A stretch of DNA of 64,000 bases from JAXLRU01 sp046330935 (GCA_046330935.1 JAXLRU010000005.1:62001-126000); one strand, 5' to 3'. Shown: positions 9,296 to 17,975, counted from the stretch's first letter. Notes: generated from the sequence alone by a model not told the origin. A program made the numbers and translations.

Positions 9296-10696
9296 GTGAC
9301 CGCGAGCCCCCGCCCGGACCGGGACGACCCGGCGGTGGAGCAGGACTACCGCCGGGTGACGGCGGCGATCCTGGGCCGCGCCCCCGAGCACGACCTCGTG
9401 CCGAGCCTGACCCGCATCGCCCACGCCTGCCGGTTGATGGGCGACCCCCAGCACGCCTTCCGCGCGGTGCACGTCACGGGCACCAACGGCAAGACCTCGA
9501 CGACCCGGATGATCGAGCGACTCCTGCGCGAGCAGGGTCTGCGCACCGGGCGGTTCGTCAGCCCCCACCTGACCGAGCCCCGTGAGCGGATCGCCGTCGA
9601 CGGCGTCCCGCTCGGTCGCGCCCGCTTCGTCGAGGTCTACGACGAGGTGATCCCCTACGTCGAGCTCGTGGACGCCGCGGATCCCACCCAGCCGCGGATG
9701 ACCTTCTTCGAGGTGCTCGTGGCGATGGCGTACGCCGCGTTCGCCGACGCCCCGGTCGACGTCGCCGTCGTCGAGGTGGGGATGGGCGGGGCGTGGGACG
9801 CGACGAACGTGATCGACGCCGAGGTGTCGGTGGTGATGCCCGTGGCGATCGACCACGAGCGTTTCCTGGGCCACGACCTCGCGAGCATCGCGACCGAGAA
9901 GGCCGGGATCATCAAGCCCGGCGGCGTGGCCGTGCTCGCCGAGCAGGATCCCGAGGCCGCGGTGCCGCTGCTGGAACGGGCGGCCTCCGTCGGCGCGCGC
10001 GTGGCCCGGGAGGGGATCGACTTCGGGCTGGTCACCCGCGACGTGGCCGTCGGCGGCCAGCTGGTGTCCCTGCAGGGCCTGGGCCGCCGCTACGACGACG
10101 TGTTCCTCCCGCTGCACGGCGTGCACCAGGCGCGCAACGCGGCGGCGGCGCTCGCGGCCACCGAGGCCCTGCTCGGCGCGCGTCCCGCCGACGGTGGCTC
10201 CGATGCGGAGGGGGACACCCCGGCCCTCGACCCCGAGGTCGTGATCGCCGCCTTCGCCGGTGTCGACTCCCCGGGCCGACTGGAGATCGTGCGGCGCAGC
10301 CCCACGATCCTCGTCGACGCGGCCCACAACCCGGCGGGCGCGGCCGTCCTGGCCGAGGCCCTCCGGGAGTCCTTCACCTTCAGCCGGCTCGTGGGGCTCG
10401 TCGCGATCCTGGAGGACAAGGACGCCGAGGGCATCCTGTCCGAGCTGGAGCCCGTGCTCGACGAGATCGTCCTCACGCGGTCCTCCTCCGGTCGTGCCCG
10501 CGACGTGCAGGACCTCGCCGAGCTCGCCGGGGAGGTCTTCGGCGAGCACCGGGTGACGGTCGCCGAGCGTCTCGACCACGCCCTCGACGTCGCCGTCGCC
10601 CGCGCCGAGCTCGACGGCGTCCCCGGCAGCGCCGTGCTCGCCACCGGTTCGATCACCCTCGTCGGGGACGTGCGCGTCCTGCTCGGGAAGGGGTGA
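9296..10696 (+). CDS. folC: Folylpolyglutamate synthase / dihydrofolate synthase
   Basis: Adds glutamate to dihydropteroate or folates in folate biosynthesis. The 466-residue protein has the Mur-ligase-like P-loop GTNGKTSTTR (near residues 60-70), the SPHL.EPRERI motif typical of FolC, and DAAHNPAGA in the C-terminal domain. The GTG start at 9296 is chosen over the longer open frame because GGAGG lies 6-7 bases upstream and it matches the usual length. It is followed after 3 bases by the DUF4233 gene, the standard actinobacterial folC-DUF4233-ndk arrangement. It is divergent from the M4 protease. Confidence 0.96.
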   Translation: MTASPRPDRDDPAVEQDYRRVTAAILGRAPEHDLVPSLTRIAHACRLMGDPQHAFRAVHVTGTNGKTSTTRMIERLLREQGLRTGRFVSPHLTEPRERIAVDGVPLGRARFVEVYDEVIPYVELVDAADPTQPRMTFFEVLVAMAYAAFADAPVDVAVVEVGMGGAWDATNVIDAEVSVVMPVAIDHERFLGHDLASIATEKAGIIKPGGVAVLAEQDPEAAVPLLERAASVGARVAREGIDFGLVTRDVAVGGQLVSLQGLGRRYDDVFLPLHGVHQARNAAAALAATEALLGARPADGGSDAEGDTPALDPEVVIAAFAGVDSPGRLEIVRRSPTILVDAAHNPAGAAVLAEALRESFTFSRLVGLVAILEDKDAEGILSELEPVLDEIVLTRSSSGRARDVQDLAELAGEVFGEHRVTVAERLDHALDVAVARAELDGVPGSAVLATGSITLVGDVRVLLGKG

Positions 10697-10699
10697 GCC

Positions 10700-11065
10700 G
10701 TGCGGTCGCTCAAGCGCACGCTCGCCGCCTCGGTGCTCGCCTTCGAGGCGCTCGTCTGGCTGTTCGCCGGACTGGTGGGCAAGGACCTCGCCGACGTGCC
10801 CCCCGCGGCGGCCCTGTCCGTGGGCCTGGCCCTGATGGTGGTCTGCGTGCTCGTCGCGGGGGCGCTGCGCCGGCCGGGCGGCTACGCCGCCGGGTGGGTG
10901 CTGCAGGTGCTCATGCTCGCGGCGGGATGGTGGCTGCCGGCGATGTGGGTGGTCGGCGTCGCGTTCGCCGCCCTGTGGTGGACCGCGCTGCGCCAGGGCG
11001 GGCGACTCGACGCGCTGGCCGCCGCGCGCGCGGCGCAGGCCTCGCCCTCCTCGCCGCCCGCCTGA
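10700..11065 (+). CDS. DUF4233 family membrane protein
   Basis: Small integral membrane protein of 121 residues with about four hydrophobic helices (around 7-30, 33-55, 60-80, 83-100). Members of this family almost always sit between folC and ndk in actinobacteria and have no established function. The GTG start at 10700 follows the folC stop by 3 bases, so the two are translationally linked. The C-terminus ends in a short Ala/Ser/Pro-rich tail. I recognise the family mainly from context and hydropathy; the biochemical role is unknown. Confidence 0.85.
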   Translation: MRSLKRTLAASVLAFEALVWLFAGLVGKDLADVPPAAALSVGLALMVVCVLVAGALRRPGGYAAGWVLQVLMLAAGWWLPAMWVVGVAFAALWWTALRQGGRLDALAAARAAQASPSSPPA

Positions 11066-11077
11066 GCGGCCCCCTGC

Positions 11078-11272
11078 TCAGGCGAGCTCCTCCGGGCGCG
11101 CCCGGCGGGGTGCGGGCAGGTTCGTGAGGCAGTGCGCGGGCGGGGGAGGGACGTCGTCCTCGGGCAGCTCGGGGTGCTCGAAGATCGCCGCCAGCAGCGC
11201 CGGCCGGTCGGGACCCTCGACAGCGGCACCCAGGACGCTGCCGAGCGCGGTGGTGAGGCTCACGTCGTGCAC
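11078..11272 (-). CDS. Small conserved-looking hypothetical protein (64 aa)
   Basis: A short reading frame on the minus strand between the convergent DUF4233 gene and the divergent ndk. I do not recognise it. Support for coding: third codon positions are almost all G or C, there is a GAGGGG sequence 7 bases before the GTG at 11272, and the frame ends just before DUF4233 without overlap. The sequence starts MHDVSLTTALGSVLG and carries an acidic/proline segment PELPEDDVPPPPAH, with no membrane helix or signal peptide. An alternative start is the GTG three codons later. Confidence 0.55.
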   Translation of the reverse strand: MHDVSLTTALGSVLGAAVEGPDRPALLAAIFEHPELPEDDVPPPPAHCLTNLPAPRRARPEELA

Positions 11273-11317
11273 CTGGCACCCCTCTCGTCCGTCGATCACC
11301 CTGGGAACTCTTCTGTC

Positions 11318-11331
11318 GGCACTCGAGTGCC
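11318..11331. promoter_or_regulatory. 14-bp perfect palindrome in divergent intergenic region
   Basis: GGCACTCGAGTGCC is a perfect palindrome 46 bases upstream of the small minus-strand gene and 100 bases upstream of ndk. Its halves equal CIRCE half-sites without the 9-base spacer, so a HrcA role is unlikely. It may be an operator for either gene. Confidence 0.3.
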
Positions 11332-11377
11332 CGCCTTGAGCGCTGGAGCCGACGATCGGGGGTTCACCGGCGGTGGC

Positions 11378-11383
11378 TAGGCT
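11378..11383 (+). promoter_or_regulatory. -10 box for ndk
   Basis: TAGGCT at 11378-11383 lies about 50 bases before the ndk GTG. The -35 region is not recognisable. Tentative. Confidence 0.3.
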
Positions 11384-11432
11384 GCCTGCGCTCGCCCCGC
11401 CCGTTCCCGGCCGCGTCCCGAGGAGGACCTCC

Positions 11433-11885
11433 GTGACCTCGCCCGCCCCGCTTCCCGACCAGCCCGCGATCGAGCGGACCCTGATCCTGGTCAAGCCGGA
11501 CGGCGTGCGCCGCGGCCTGTGCGGGGAGATCCTGCGCCGGATCGAGGCGAAGGGGTACGGGCTCGTGGCGGTGCAGCTGCGCGAGGCCACCGCCGAGGAG
11601 CTGGCCGCGCACTACGCCGAGCACGAGGGCAAGCCCTTCTACGGTCCGCTGGTGGAGTTCATGTCCTCCGGCCCGGTCCTCGCCGTCGTCGCCGAGGGTC
11701 AGAACGTGATCAAGGGCTTCCGCAGCCTGGCCGGGGCGACCGACCCCACCGTCGCCGCTCCGGGCACGATCCGTGGCGACCTGGGCCGCGACTGGGGGCT
11801 GAAGGTGCAGCAGAACCTCGTCCACGGGTCCGACAGCCCCGAGTCGGCGGCGCGCGAGATCGGGATCTGGTTCCCCGGCCTCTGA
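11433..11885 (+). CDS. ndk: Nucleoside diphosphate kinase
   Basis: Transfers the gamma phosphate from ATP to other nucleoside diphosphates through a phospho-histidine. The family pattern is complete: LILVKPDGVRRG near the N-terminus, and NLVHGSDS containing the catalytic His near residue 130, then AAREI.IWF at the end. The GTG at 11433 is preceded by GAGGAGG. The protein has 150 residues, about a dozen more than usual, because of a Pro-rich N-terminal extension (MTSPAPLPDQPAIE). In most relatives the cell-shape genes mreBCD-rodA follow; here a radical-SAM gene follows directly. Confidence 0.97.
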   Translation: MTSPAPLPDQPAIERTLILVKPDGVRRGLCGEILRRIEAKGYGLVAVQLREATAEELAAHYAEHEGKPFYGPLVEFMSSGPVLAVVAEGQNVIKGFRSLAGATDPTVAAPGTIRGDLGRDWGLKVQQNLVHGSDSPESAAREIGIWFPGL

Positions 11886-11944
11886 GCCGACGCCCGTTCC
11901 GGCCCGACCTGCGGGCGCGGTCCTCCGGCGGTCCGCCCCGCGGT

Positions 11945-12001
11945 TACCCTGGAGGTCGCGAGCAGGCCCGCGATTCACGCACCGCGGTTCGCGGGTGCGT
12001 G
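11945..12001 (+). promoter_or_regulatory. Promoter -10 and leader hairpin of the radical-SAM operon
   Basis: TACCCT at 11945-11950 is a good -10. The leader then forms an 11-bp hairpin CACGCACCGCG-GTT-CGCGGGTGCGTG (11976-12001, one bulged G). The hairpin lies between the predicted RNA start and the ribosome site, so it could protect or regulate the message; its role is unknown. Confidence 0.4.
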
Positions 12002-12051
12002 GGGGGACGGCTCGCCGACCGCCCGTCACCCACCGGAGGGACGTCAGTCGT

Positions 12052-14076
12052 ATGTCCGTCGACGCGACCCCTGACACCCGCCCCGCGCGTCCGGCGCCGC
12101 ACCCGCACGGTGCGAGCGTCTTCGACCGCCTCGAGCCCCTGCTGGCCTCGGTGTCCAAGCCGATCCAGTACGTGGGCGGCGAGCTGAACTCGCAGGTCAA
12201 GGCGTGGGACGTCGCCGGGGACGCCACGGTGCGCTGGGCGCTGATGTACCCCGACGCCTACGAGGTGGGCGTCCCCAACCAGGGCGTCATGATCCTCTAC
12301 GAGGTCCTCAACGAGCGCCCCGACGCCCTGGCCGAGCGCACCTACGCGGTGTGGCCCGACCTCGAGCGCCAGATGCGCGAGCACGGCGTCCCGCAGTTCA
12401 CGGTGGACGCCCACCGCGCGGTGGGGGACTTCGACGTCCTCGGGATGTCGTTCTCCACCGAGCTCGGCTACACCAACATGCTCACCGCGCTCGACCTCGC
12501 CGGCATCCCCCTGACGGCCACGGACCGCGACGAGTCCCACCCCGTCGTCCTCGCGGGCGGCCACGCGGCGTTCAACCCCGAGCCCATCGCCGAGTTCATC
12601 GACGCCGCCGTGATCGGGGACGGCGAGCAGGCCGTCCTGCAGGTCACCGACGTGATCGGGGAGTGGAAGCGCGAGGGCCGCCCGGGCGGGCGGCGCGAGC
12701 TCCTGCTGCGCCTGGCCGCCACCGGCGGGGTCTACGTGCCGCAGTTCTACGACGTCGACTATCTGCCCGACGGGCGCATCCAGCGCGTCGTGCCCGCCGC
12801 GCCGGGGGTGCCCTGGCGCGTGTCGAAGCACACCGTGATGGACCTCGACGAGTGGCCCTACCCGAAGAAGCCCCTCGTCCCGCTGGCCGAGAGCGTGCAC
12901 GAGCGGATGAGCGTCGAGATCTTCCGCGGCTGCACCCGGGGGTGCCGGTTCTGCCAGGCGGGGATGATCACCCGCCCGGTGCGCGAGCGGTCGATCCAGG
13001 GGATCGGCCAGATGGTCGAGCGTGGCCTGGCCGCGACCGGCTTCGAGGAGGTCGGCCTGCTCAGCCTCTCCTCGGCCGACCACTCCGAGATCGCCGAGGT
13101 CACCAAGCAGCTCGCCGACCGCTACGAGGGCACCCAGACGGGGCTGTCCCTGCCGAGCACGCGGGTGGACGCCTTCAACATCGACCTCGCCAACGAGCTG
13201 TCGCGCAACGGCCGTCGCTCCGGGCTCACCTTCGCCCCCGAGGGCGGCAGCGAGCGCATCCGCAAGGTGATCAACAAGATGGTCACCGAGGACGACCTCA
13301 TCCGTACCGTGGCCACGGCCTATGCCAACGGCTGGCGGCAGGTGAAGCTCTACTTCATGTGCGGTCTGCCCACCGAGACCGACGAGGACGTCCTGCAGAT
13401 CGCCGAGCTGGCCAAGCGCGTGATCGAGACGGGCCGGCAGGTGTCGGGCCAGCGCGACATCCGCTGCACGGTGAGCATCGGCGGCTTCGTACCCAAGCCG
13501 CACACGCCCTTCCAGTGGGCGGGTCAGGCGCCGCACGAGGTCGTCGACGCGCGGCTGGCGAAGCTGCGCGAGGCGATCCGCTCCGACCGCCGATACGGCA
13601 AGTCGATCGGGTTCCGCTACCACGACGGGCAGCCCGGCATCGTCGAGGGCCTGCTCTCGCGGGGCGACCGGCGCGTGGCCAAGGTCATCCGGGCGGTGTG
13701 GGAGGACGGCGGCCGCTTCGACGGCTGGAACGAGCACTTCTCGTTCGAGCGCTGGATGACGGCGGCGCAGCGCGGCCTCGCGGGCGAGCCCGTGGACGTC
13801 GACTGGTACACGACGCGCGAGCGTCAGGTCGACGAGGTGCTGCCCTGGGACCACCTCGACTCGGGGCTCGACAAGGACTGGCTCTGGGAGGACTGGCAGG
13901 ACGCGCTCTCGGAGGTCGAGGTCGAGGACTGCCGCTGGACGCCGTGCTTCGACTGCGGCGTCTGTCCGCAGATGGGCACGGAGATCCAGATCGGGCCCAC
14001 CGGCCGCTCGATGCTGCCGCTGAGCGTGGTGCGGCCCGACGCCCCGGCGGCCACGGGCACCGGACCGGAGGCCTGA
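12052..14076 (+). CDS. TIGR03960 family B12-binding-like radical SAM protein
   Basis: A 674-residue radical S-adenosylmethionine protein of uncharacterised function that is conserved across actinobacteria and clostridia and pairs with the TIGR03936 gene next door. The SAM cluster motif CX3CX2C is clear in RGCTRGCRFCQ (Cys about 294, 298, 301). An N-terminal region with YEVGVPNQG and FSTELGYTN resembles the cobalamin-binding-like fold of MiaB-related enzymes. The C-terminus has a Cys-rich segment CFDCGVC. The ATG at 12052 is preceded by CGGAGGG at a longish 12 bases. Its partner begins 2 bases after its stop. A role in RNA or ribosome modification is a guess from family distribution. Confidence 0.92.
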   Translation: MSVDATPDTRPARPAPHPHGASVFDRLEPLLASVSKPIQYVGGELNSQVKAWDVAGDATVRWALMYPDAYEVGVPNQGVMILYEVLNERPDALAERTYAVWPDLERQMREHGVPQFTVDAHRAVGDFDVLGMSFSTELGYTNMLTALDLAGIPLTATDRDESHPVVLAGGHAAFNPEPIAEFIDAAVIGDGEQAVLQVTDVIGEWKREGRPGGRRELLLRLAATGGVYVPQFYDVDYLPDGRIQRVVPAAPGVPWRVSKHTVMDLDEWPYPKKPLVPLAESVHERMSVEIFRGCTRGCRFCQAGMITRPVRERSIQGIGQMVERGLAATGFEEVGLLSLSSADHSEIAEVTKQLADRYEGTQTGLSLPSTRVDAFNIDLANELSRNGRRSGLTFAPEGGSERIRKVINKMVTEDDLIRTVATAYANGWRQVKLYFMCGLPTETDEDVLQIAELAKRVIETGRQVSGQRDIRCTVSIGGFVPKPHTPFQWAGQAPHEVVDARLAKLREAIRSDRRYGKSIGFRYHDGQPGIVEGLLSRGDRRVAKVIRAVWEDGGRFDGWNEHFSFERWMTAAQRGLAGEPVDVDWYTTRERQVDEVLPWDHLDSGLDKDWLWEDWQDALSEVEVEDCRWTPCFDCGVCPQMGTEIQIGPTGRSMLPLSVVRPDAPAATGTGPEA

Positions 14077-14078
14077 GC

Positions 14079-14870
14079 GTGGCGCGGATGCCCGAGGGGC
14101 CCCCGCCGGAGCCGGCGGTCCAGAAGCTGCGGCTGCGCTACGCCAAGCGGGGCCGGCTGCGGTTCTCCAGCCACCGTGACTTCCAGCGCGCCTTCGAGCG
14201 GGCCCTGCGCCGCGCCGGGGTTCCGATGGCCTACTCCGCCGGGTTCAACCCGCACCCTAAGATCTCCTACGCCAACGCGGCCGCCACCGGTGCCGCCAGC
14301 GAGGCGGAGTACGTGGAGATCTCCCTGACCCGGCGCTGCGACCCCGAGCGCATGCGTGTGCTGCTCGACGAAGCGCTGCCCCCCGGCCTGGACGTGCTGG
14401 AGGTCGTCGAGGCGCGTCCCGGCGCGCTCGCCGACCGGCTCGAGGCCTCCGACTGGCTGGTCGAGCTGCCGGGAGCCGACGCGGCCGCCGTCGCGTCGGC
14501 GGTCGAGGCGTTCCTGGCCGCCGGCACCGTGGAGGTCGAGCGCCTGACGAAGACCGGCATCCGCCGGTTCGACGCCCGCGAGGCGGTGCTGGGCCTGCGA
14601 CTGGTTCGCCCGGGGGACGCGGACGACACCGCTGTGACCGAACGTGTCGGTACAGACACCAGCGGCTCCTGTGCGATACTGCGGATGGTCGTTCGGCACA
14701 CCACACCTGCCGTCCGGCCCGATGACGTCCTCTCCGCTCTCCGGGCGGTGGCCGACCTCGCGCCGCCGTCACCCCCTCGGGTGACGCGACTGGCGCAGGG
14801 CCCCCTCGACCCCGGCAGCGGTGCGGTGGCCGATCCGTTGACCATCGACCGGGACGCCGTCGACGCCTGA
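14079..14870 (+). CDS. TIGR03936 (DUF2344) protein, partner of the radical SAM gene
   Basis: A 263-residue protein that in many genomes is fused to or follows the TIGR03960 radical-SAM protein. Typical family features are LRLRYAKRGRLRFSSHRDF near the start, FNPHPKISYA around residues 62-72, and a C-terminal half of alternating beta/alpha structure. The GTG at 14079 directly follows the upstream stop; an ATG three codons later (14088) is an alternative. Function is unknown; the obligate pairing suggests that it presents or positions the substrate for the radical enzyme. Confidence 0.9.
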   Translation: MARMPEGPPPEPAVQKLRLRYAKRGRLRFSSHRDFQRAFERALRRAGVPMAYSAGFNPHPKISYANAAATGAASEAEYVEISLTRRCDPERMRVLLDEALPPGLDVLEVVEARPGALADRLEASDWLVELPGADAAAVASAVEAFLAAGTVEVERLTKTGIRRFDAREAVLGLRLVRPGDADDTAVTERVGTDTSGSCAILRMVVRHTTPAVRPDDVLSALRAVADLAPPSPPRVTRLAQGPLDPGSGAVADPLTIDRDAVDA

Positions 14871-15023
14871 CCGAGCCGCACCCGCAACCGTGTGGTGCGA
14901 TCGCGGACGGCGTGCGAGACGACTTCCGCGGCCCGGTGCCCACCGGTGCCGCGACCAGCGATGACCGCCGCGTGCGGAGCCGTGATGGTGTGGCCGGTTC
15001 CCCGGGGCGGACGGGAGTCACCC

Positions 15024-17801
15024 GTGACGCTCGACGAGAGCACCCCTGAGGTGGTCGAGGCCCCCGCCGAGACCACTCGTCCCCGGCGCCGCCGCGCCAC
15101 GAAGGCCGCGGCAGCGCCGCAGCCCTCTGCCGAGGCGCCCGCCCAGGCCGAAGCACCGGCGGCGGTGGCCGAGCCTGGCGTGGCCGATCACGCCGCGGCC
15201 GAGTCGGAGCCCGCGGCACCGCCCGCGCGCCGCCGCCGCGCCACCTCCCCCCGACCCGCCAAGGCGGCGAAGGCCGCCCCGGCCGCCGTCGACGCGCCGC
15301 AGGCGGCCGTCGATGCGTCGCAGGCCGCCGTCACCGAGCCCGCCGCGCCCGAGGTCGTCCCCGACGCCTCCGACGCCGCCCCGGCCGAGGTCAAGCCCGC
15401 CCGTAGCCGCCGCCGCGCGAGCAAGAAGACCGCCGAGCCGCCGGCCGCCGAGGCCGTCGCGGACCAGGCCGGCACCGCTGTCGGCAGTGACACGCCGGAC
15501 GTCGTCGCCGTCGAGGTGGCCCGGCCCGCAGCCGAGCCCGCGCCGGAAGCGGCGCCCGCCGAGCAGGCGGACGCACCGGCCACCTCCCGCAGGCGCCGGG
15601 GCCGTGCGACCAAGGTCGCCGCAGCCCCCGCCGTCGACGAGCCAGCCGTCGCTGCAGCCGCGCCCGTCGCCGAAGATGGGGCCGTGCTCGCGGCCGACGT
15701 CCCGGCCGCGCCCGCGCCCGAGGTCAGCGCTCCCGTGGAGCAGGCATCCTCGCGCGGCCGCCGGGCCCCGCTGGCCGCCACTGCGCTGCTGTTCCAGCCC
15801 CCGGACGCCGCTCCCCGCCGCCGCCGAGCGGCCTCGCGCCCCTCGGGCCCCCCGGTCGACGCCGATCCGGCAGCCGAGGTGCTGCCCGACGCCGACGAGG
15901 TCGCCGAGGCGCTGGAGGAGCTCGCCGAGCAGCTCGTGCCCGCCACCGAGGCGGATCCGACCGTGGAGGACGACGCCGCCGAGGCGGGCGACGCCGAGGA
16001 CGAGGACGCCGCCGATGACGCGGGCGCCGACGGCCGTCGCCGTCGCCGCCGTCGCGGAGGGCGCGGCCGTCGTGGCCGCGGCCGCGGCGAGTCCGACGGC
16101 GCCGACGCCGAGGGCTCCGACGACGCGGGCGAGCAGCCCGCCGTGGTCGCCGAGGTGCAGGACGAGGAGGCGGCGACCGAGGAGGACGACGCGGCCGACG
16201 ACGGCGAGGCGGGCGAGGGCGGCAGCAGTCGCAGGCGCCGTCGCCGCCGCCGTCGCGGCGGGACCGGGGAACCCGAGGCGGGGGAGGACCCGCCCGGCAT
16301 CACGACCCGCATCCGCGAGCCGCGGCGCAGCTCCTCCGACGACGTCACCGCGTTGAAGGGCTCGACGCGCCTGGAGGCCAAGAAGCAGCGCCGCCGGGAG
16401 GGCCGCGACGCCGGCCGCCGCCGGGTCTCCATCACCGAGGCCGAGTTCCTCGCCCGCCGCGAGAGCGTCGAGCGCGTCATGGTGGTCCGCCAGACCGGCG
16501 GGCGCACGCAGATCGGCGTGCTCGAGGACGGCGTGCTGGTCGAGCACTACGTGGCGCGGCAGTCGCAGACCTCCACCGTGGGCAACGTGTACCTGGGCAA
16601 GGTCCAGAACGTGCTGCCCAGCATGGAGGCCGCCTTCGTCGACATCGGCAAGGGCCGCAACGCCGTCCTGTACGCCGGTGAGGTGAACTGGGACGCGGCG
16701 GGCCTGGAGGGCCAGCCCAAGCGGATCGAGCACGCCCTGAAGTCGGGGGAGTCGGTCCTGGTGCAGGTCACGAAGGACCCGATCGGCCACAAGGGCGCGC
16801 GACTGACCAGCCAGATCTCGCTGCCCGGGCGCTACCTCGTGTACGTGCCGGACGGTTCGATGACCGGCATCTCCCGCAAGCTTCCCGACAACGAGCGGAC
16901 CCGCCTCAAGCGGATCCTGCGCGAGGTCGTCCCGGACGACGCCGGCGTGATCGTGCGCACGGCGGCGGAAGGGGCCAGTGAGGAGGAGCTGCGCGCCGAC
17001 GTGGCCCGCCTGCAGGCGCAGTGGGCCGACATCAAGGCGAAGTCGGGTGCCGTCAACCCGCCGACCCTCCTCTACGGCGAGCCCGACCTGGCGATCCGCG
17101 TCGTCCGCGACATCTTCAACGAGGACATCGCGACGCTGCTGGTCTCGGGGGACGAGACCTTCGAGACGCTGCAGTCCTACGTCGGGCACGTGGCGCCGGA
17201 CCTGGCCGACCGCCTGCAGAAGTGGGAGCCGGTCGACGCCGACGGGAAGGAGCGCGGTGACGTGTTCGCCGCGCACCGCATCGACGAGCAGCTCGCGAAG
17301 GCGCTGGACCGCAAGGTCTGGCTGCCCAGCGGCGGCTCGCTGGTCATCGACCGCACCGAGGCGATGACCGTGGTCGACGTCAACACCGGCAAGTTCACCG
17401 GTGCGGGCGGCAACCTCGAGGAGACCGTCACCAAGAACAACCTCGAGGCGGCCGAGGAGATCGTGCGTCAGCTGCGGCTGCGCGACATCGGCGGGATCAT
17501 CGTCGTGGACTTCATCGACATGGTCCTGGAGTCCAACCGGGAACTGGTGCTGCGCCGCCTGCTGGAGTGCCTGGGCCGCGACCGCACCAAGCACCAGGTG
17601 GCCGAGGTGACCTCGCTCGGGCTGGTGCAGATGACCCGCAAGCGGGTCGGGCAGGGCCTGCTGGAGGTGTTCAGCGAGTCCTGCGAGCACTGCAACGGCC
17701 GCGGCGTGATCATCCACGACGAGCCGGTCGAGAAGCGTGCCGAACCCGCTCCGGCGGCGTCCGGTTCCGGCTCCGGGGGCAACCGCCGTCGCAAGGGTTG
17801 A
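15024..17801 (+). CDS. rne: Ribonuclease E/G family endoribonuclease with long low-complexity N-terminal region
   Basis: Endoribonuclease for mRNA decay and rRNA processing. Of 925 residues, roughly the first 430 are Ala/Pro/Glu-rich and disordered-looking, punctuated by Arg clusters (for example RRRRRRGGRGRRGRG and a second Arg tract before GGTGEPE), a layout known from actinobacterial RNase E. The catalytic half begins with an S1 domain (GNVYLGKVQNVLPSMEAAF, near 517). It contains the DNase-like acidic residues in VVDVNTGKFTG and VVDFIDM (near 784 and 830) and ends with the zinc-link CEHCNGRG. The GTG at 15024 is the start most compatible with GGGAG upstream, but the exact start in such low-complexity sequence is uncertain. 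It is followed by a terminator and the ribosomal-protein genes. Confidence 0.94.
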   Translation: MTLDESTPEVVEAPAETTRPRRRRATKAAAAPQPSAEAPAQAEAPAAVAEPGVADHAAAESEPAAPPARRRRATSPRPAKAAKAAPAAVDAPQAAVDASQAAVTEPAAPEVVPDASDAAPAEVKPARSRRRASKKTAEPPAAEAVADQAGTAVGSDTPDVVAVEVARPAAEPAPEAAPAEQADAPATSRRRRGRATKVAAAPAVDEPAVAAAAPVAEDGAVLAADVPAAPAPEVSAPVEQASSRGRRAPLAATALLFQPPDAAPRRRRAASRPSGPPVDADPAAEVLPDADEVAEALEELAEQLVPATEADPTVEDDAAEAGDAEDEDAADDAGADGRRRRRRRGGRGRRGRGRGESDGADAEGSDDAGEQPAVVAEVQDEEAATEEDDAADDGEAGEGGSSRRRRRRRRRGGTGEPEAGEDPPGITTRIREPRRSSSDDVTALKGSTRLEAKKQRRREGRDAGRRRVSITEAEFLARRESVERVMVVRQTGGRTQIGVLEDGVLVEHYVARQSQTSTVGNVYLGKVQNVLPSMEAAFVDIGKGRNAVLYAGEVNWDAAGLEGQPKRIEHALKSGESVLVQVTKDPIGHKGARLTSQISLPGRYLVYVPDGSMTGISRKLPDNERTRLKRILREVVPDDAGVIVRTAAEGASEEELRADVARLQAQWADIKAKSGAVNPPTLLYGEPDLAIRVVRDIFNEDIATLLVSGDETFETLQSYVGHVAPDLADRLQKWEPVDADGKERGDVFAAHRIDEQLAKALDRKVWLPSGGSLVIDRTEAMTVVDVNTGKFTGAGGNLEETVTKNNLEAAEEIVRQLRLRDIGGIIVVDFIDMVLESNRELVLRRLLECLGRDRTKHQVAEVTSLGLVQMTRKRVGQGLLEVFSESCEHCNGRGVIIHDEPVEKRAEPAPAASGSGSGGNRRRKG

Positions 17802-17808
17802 ACCACCT

Positions 17809-17839
17809 CCCGGGGCCGGCGCAAGGAGCCGGTCCCGGG
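17809..17839 (+). terminator. Terminator after rne
   Basis: A 12-bp stem CCCGGGGCCGGC / GCCGGTCCCGGG with one G-U pair and a 7-base loop begins 8 bases after the rne stop. It separates rne from the rplU promoter. Confidence 0.7.
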
Positions 17840-17865
17840 GAAGAAGTGCCGGGTCACCACCCGGT

Positions 17866-17895
17866 TTGACCACCAGACAACCCCGTCCGTACCCT
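17866..17895 (+). promoter_or_regulatory. rplU-rpmA promoter
   Basis: TTGACC (17866-17871) and TACCCT (17890-17895) are separated by 18 bases, one of the best promoter matches in the window. It gives an RNA with about 125 bases of leader before rplU. Confidence 0.7.
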
Positions 17896-17904
17896 TGACC
17901 CTCG

Positions 17905-17975
17905 GTGCGTCCGTCGACGCACGCGTGGTGGAGGCAGTCCTGGTGCGAGGCCGCGCCGCCCTGAGAGGCGGAGCG
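17905..17975 (+). promoter_or_regulatory. Structured rplU mRNA leader
   Basis: The leader holds a 7-bp hairpin GTGCGTC-CGTC-GACGCAC right after the predicted RNA start (17905-17922) and a second hairpin CCGCC-CTGAGA-GGCGG flanked by GCG/CGC (about 17953-17975). This may be an autoregulatory ribosomal-protein leader. It is not a form I recognise. Confidence 0.35.

Noticed and set aside
11318..11331. CIRCE element upstream of ndk
   Set aside because: The half-sites match but the required 9-base spacer is missing, unlike the true CIRCE at 57057.
11995..12051. Upstream extension of the radical-SAM gene
   Set aside because: Open frame exists but overlaps the leader hairpin and lacks a ribosome site; the ATG at 12052 matches family N-termini.
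15024..16310. Arg/Ala/Pro repeats in rne considered as DNA repeat or CRISPR-like array
   Set aside because: The repeats are irregular and explained by amino-acid composition; no constant repeat/spacer unit exists. No CRISPR array was seen anywhere in the window.
15018..17873. Open frame of 951 codons antisense to rne
   Set aside because: It is antisense to the Ala/Pro/Glu-rich rne gene and its Gly/Arg/Leu-rich sequence simply mirrors that composition.
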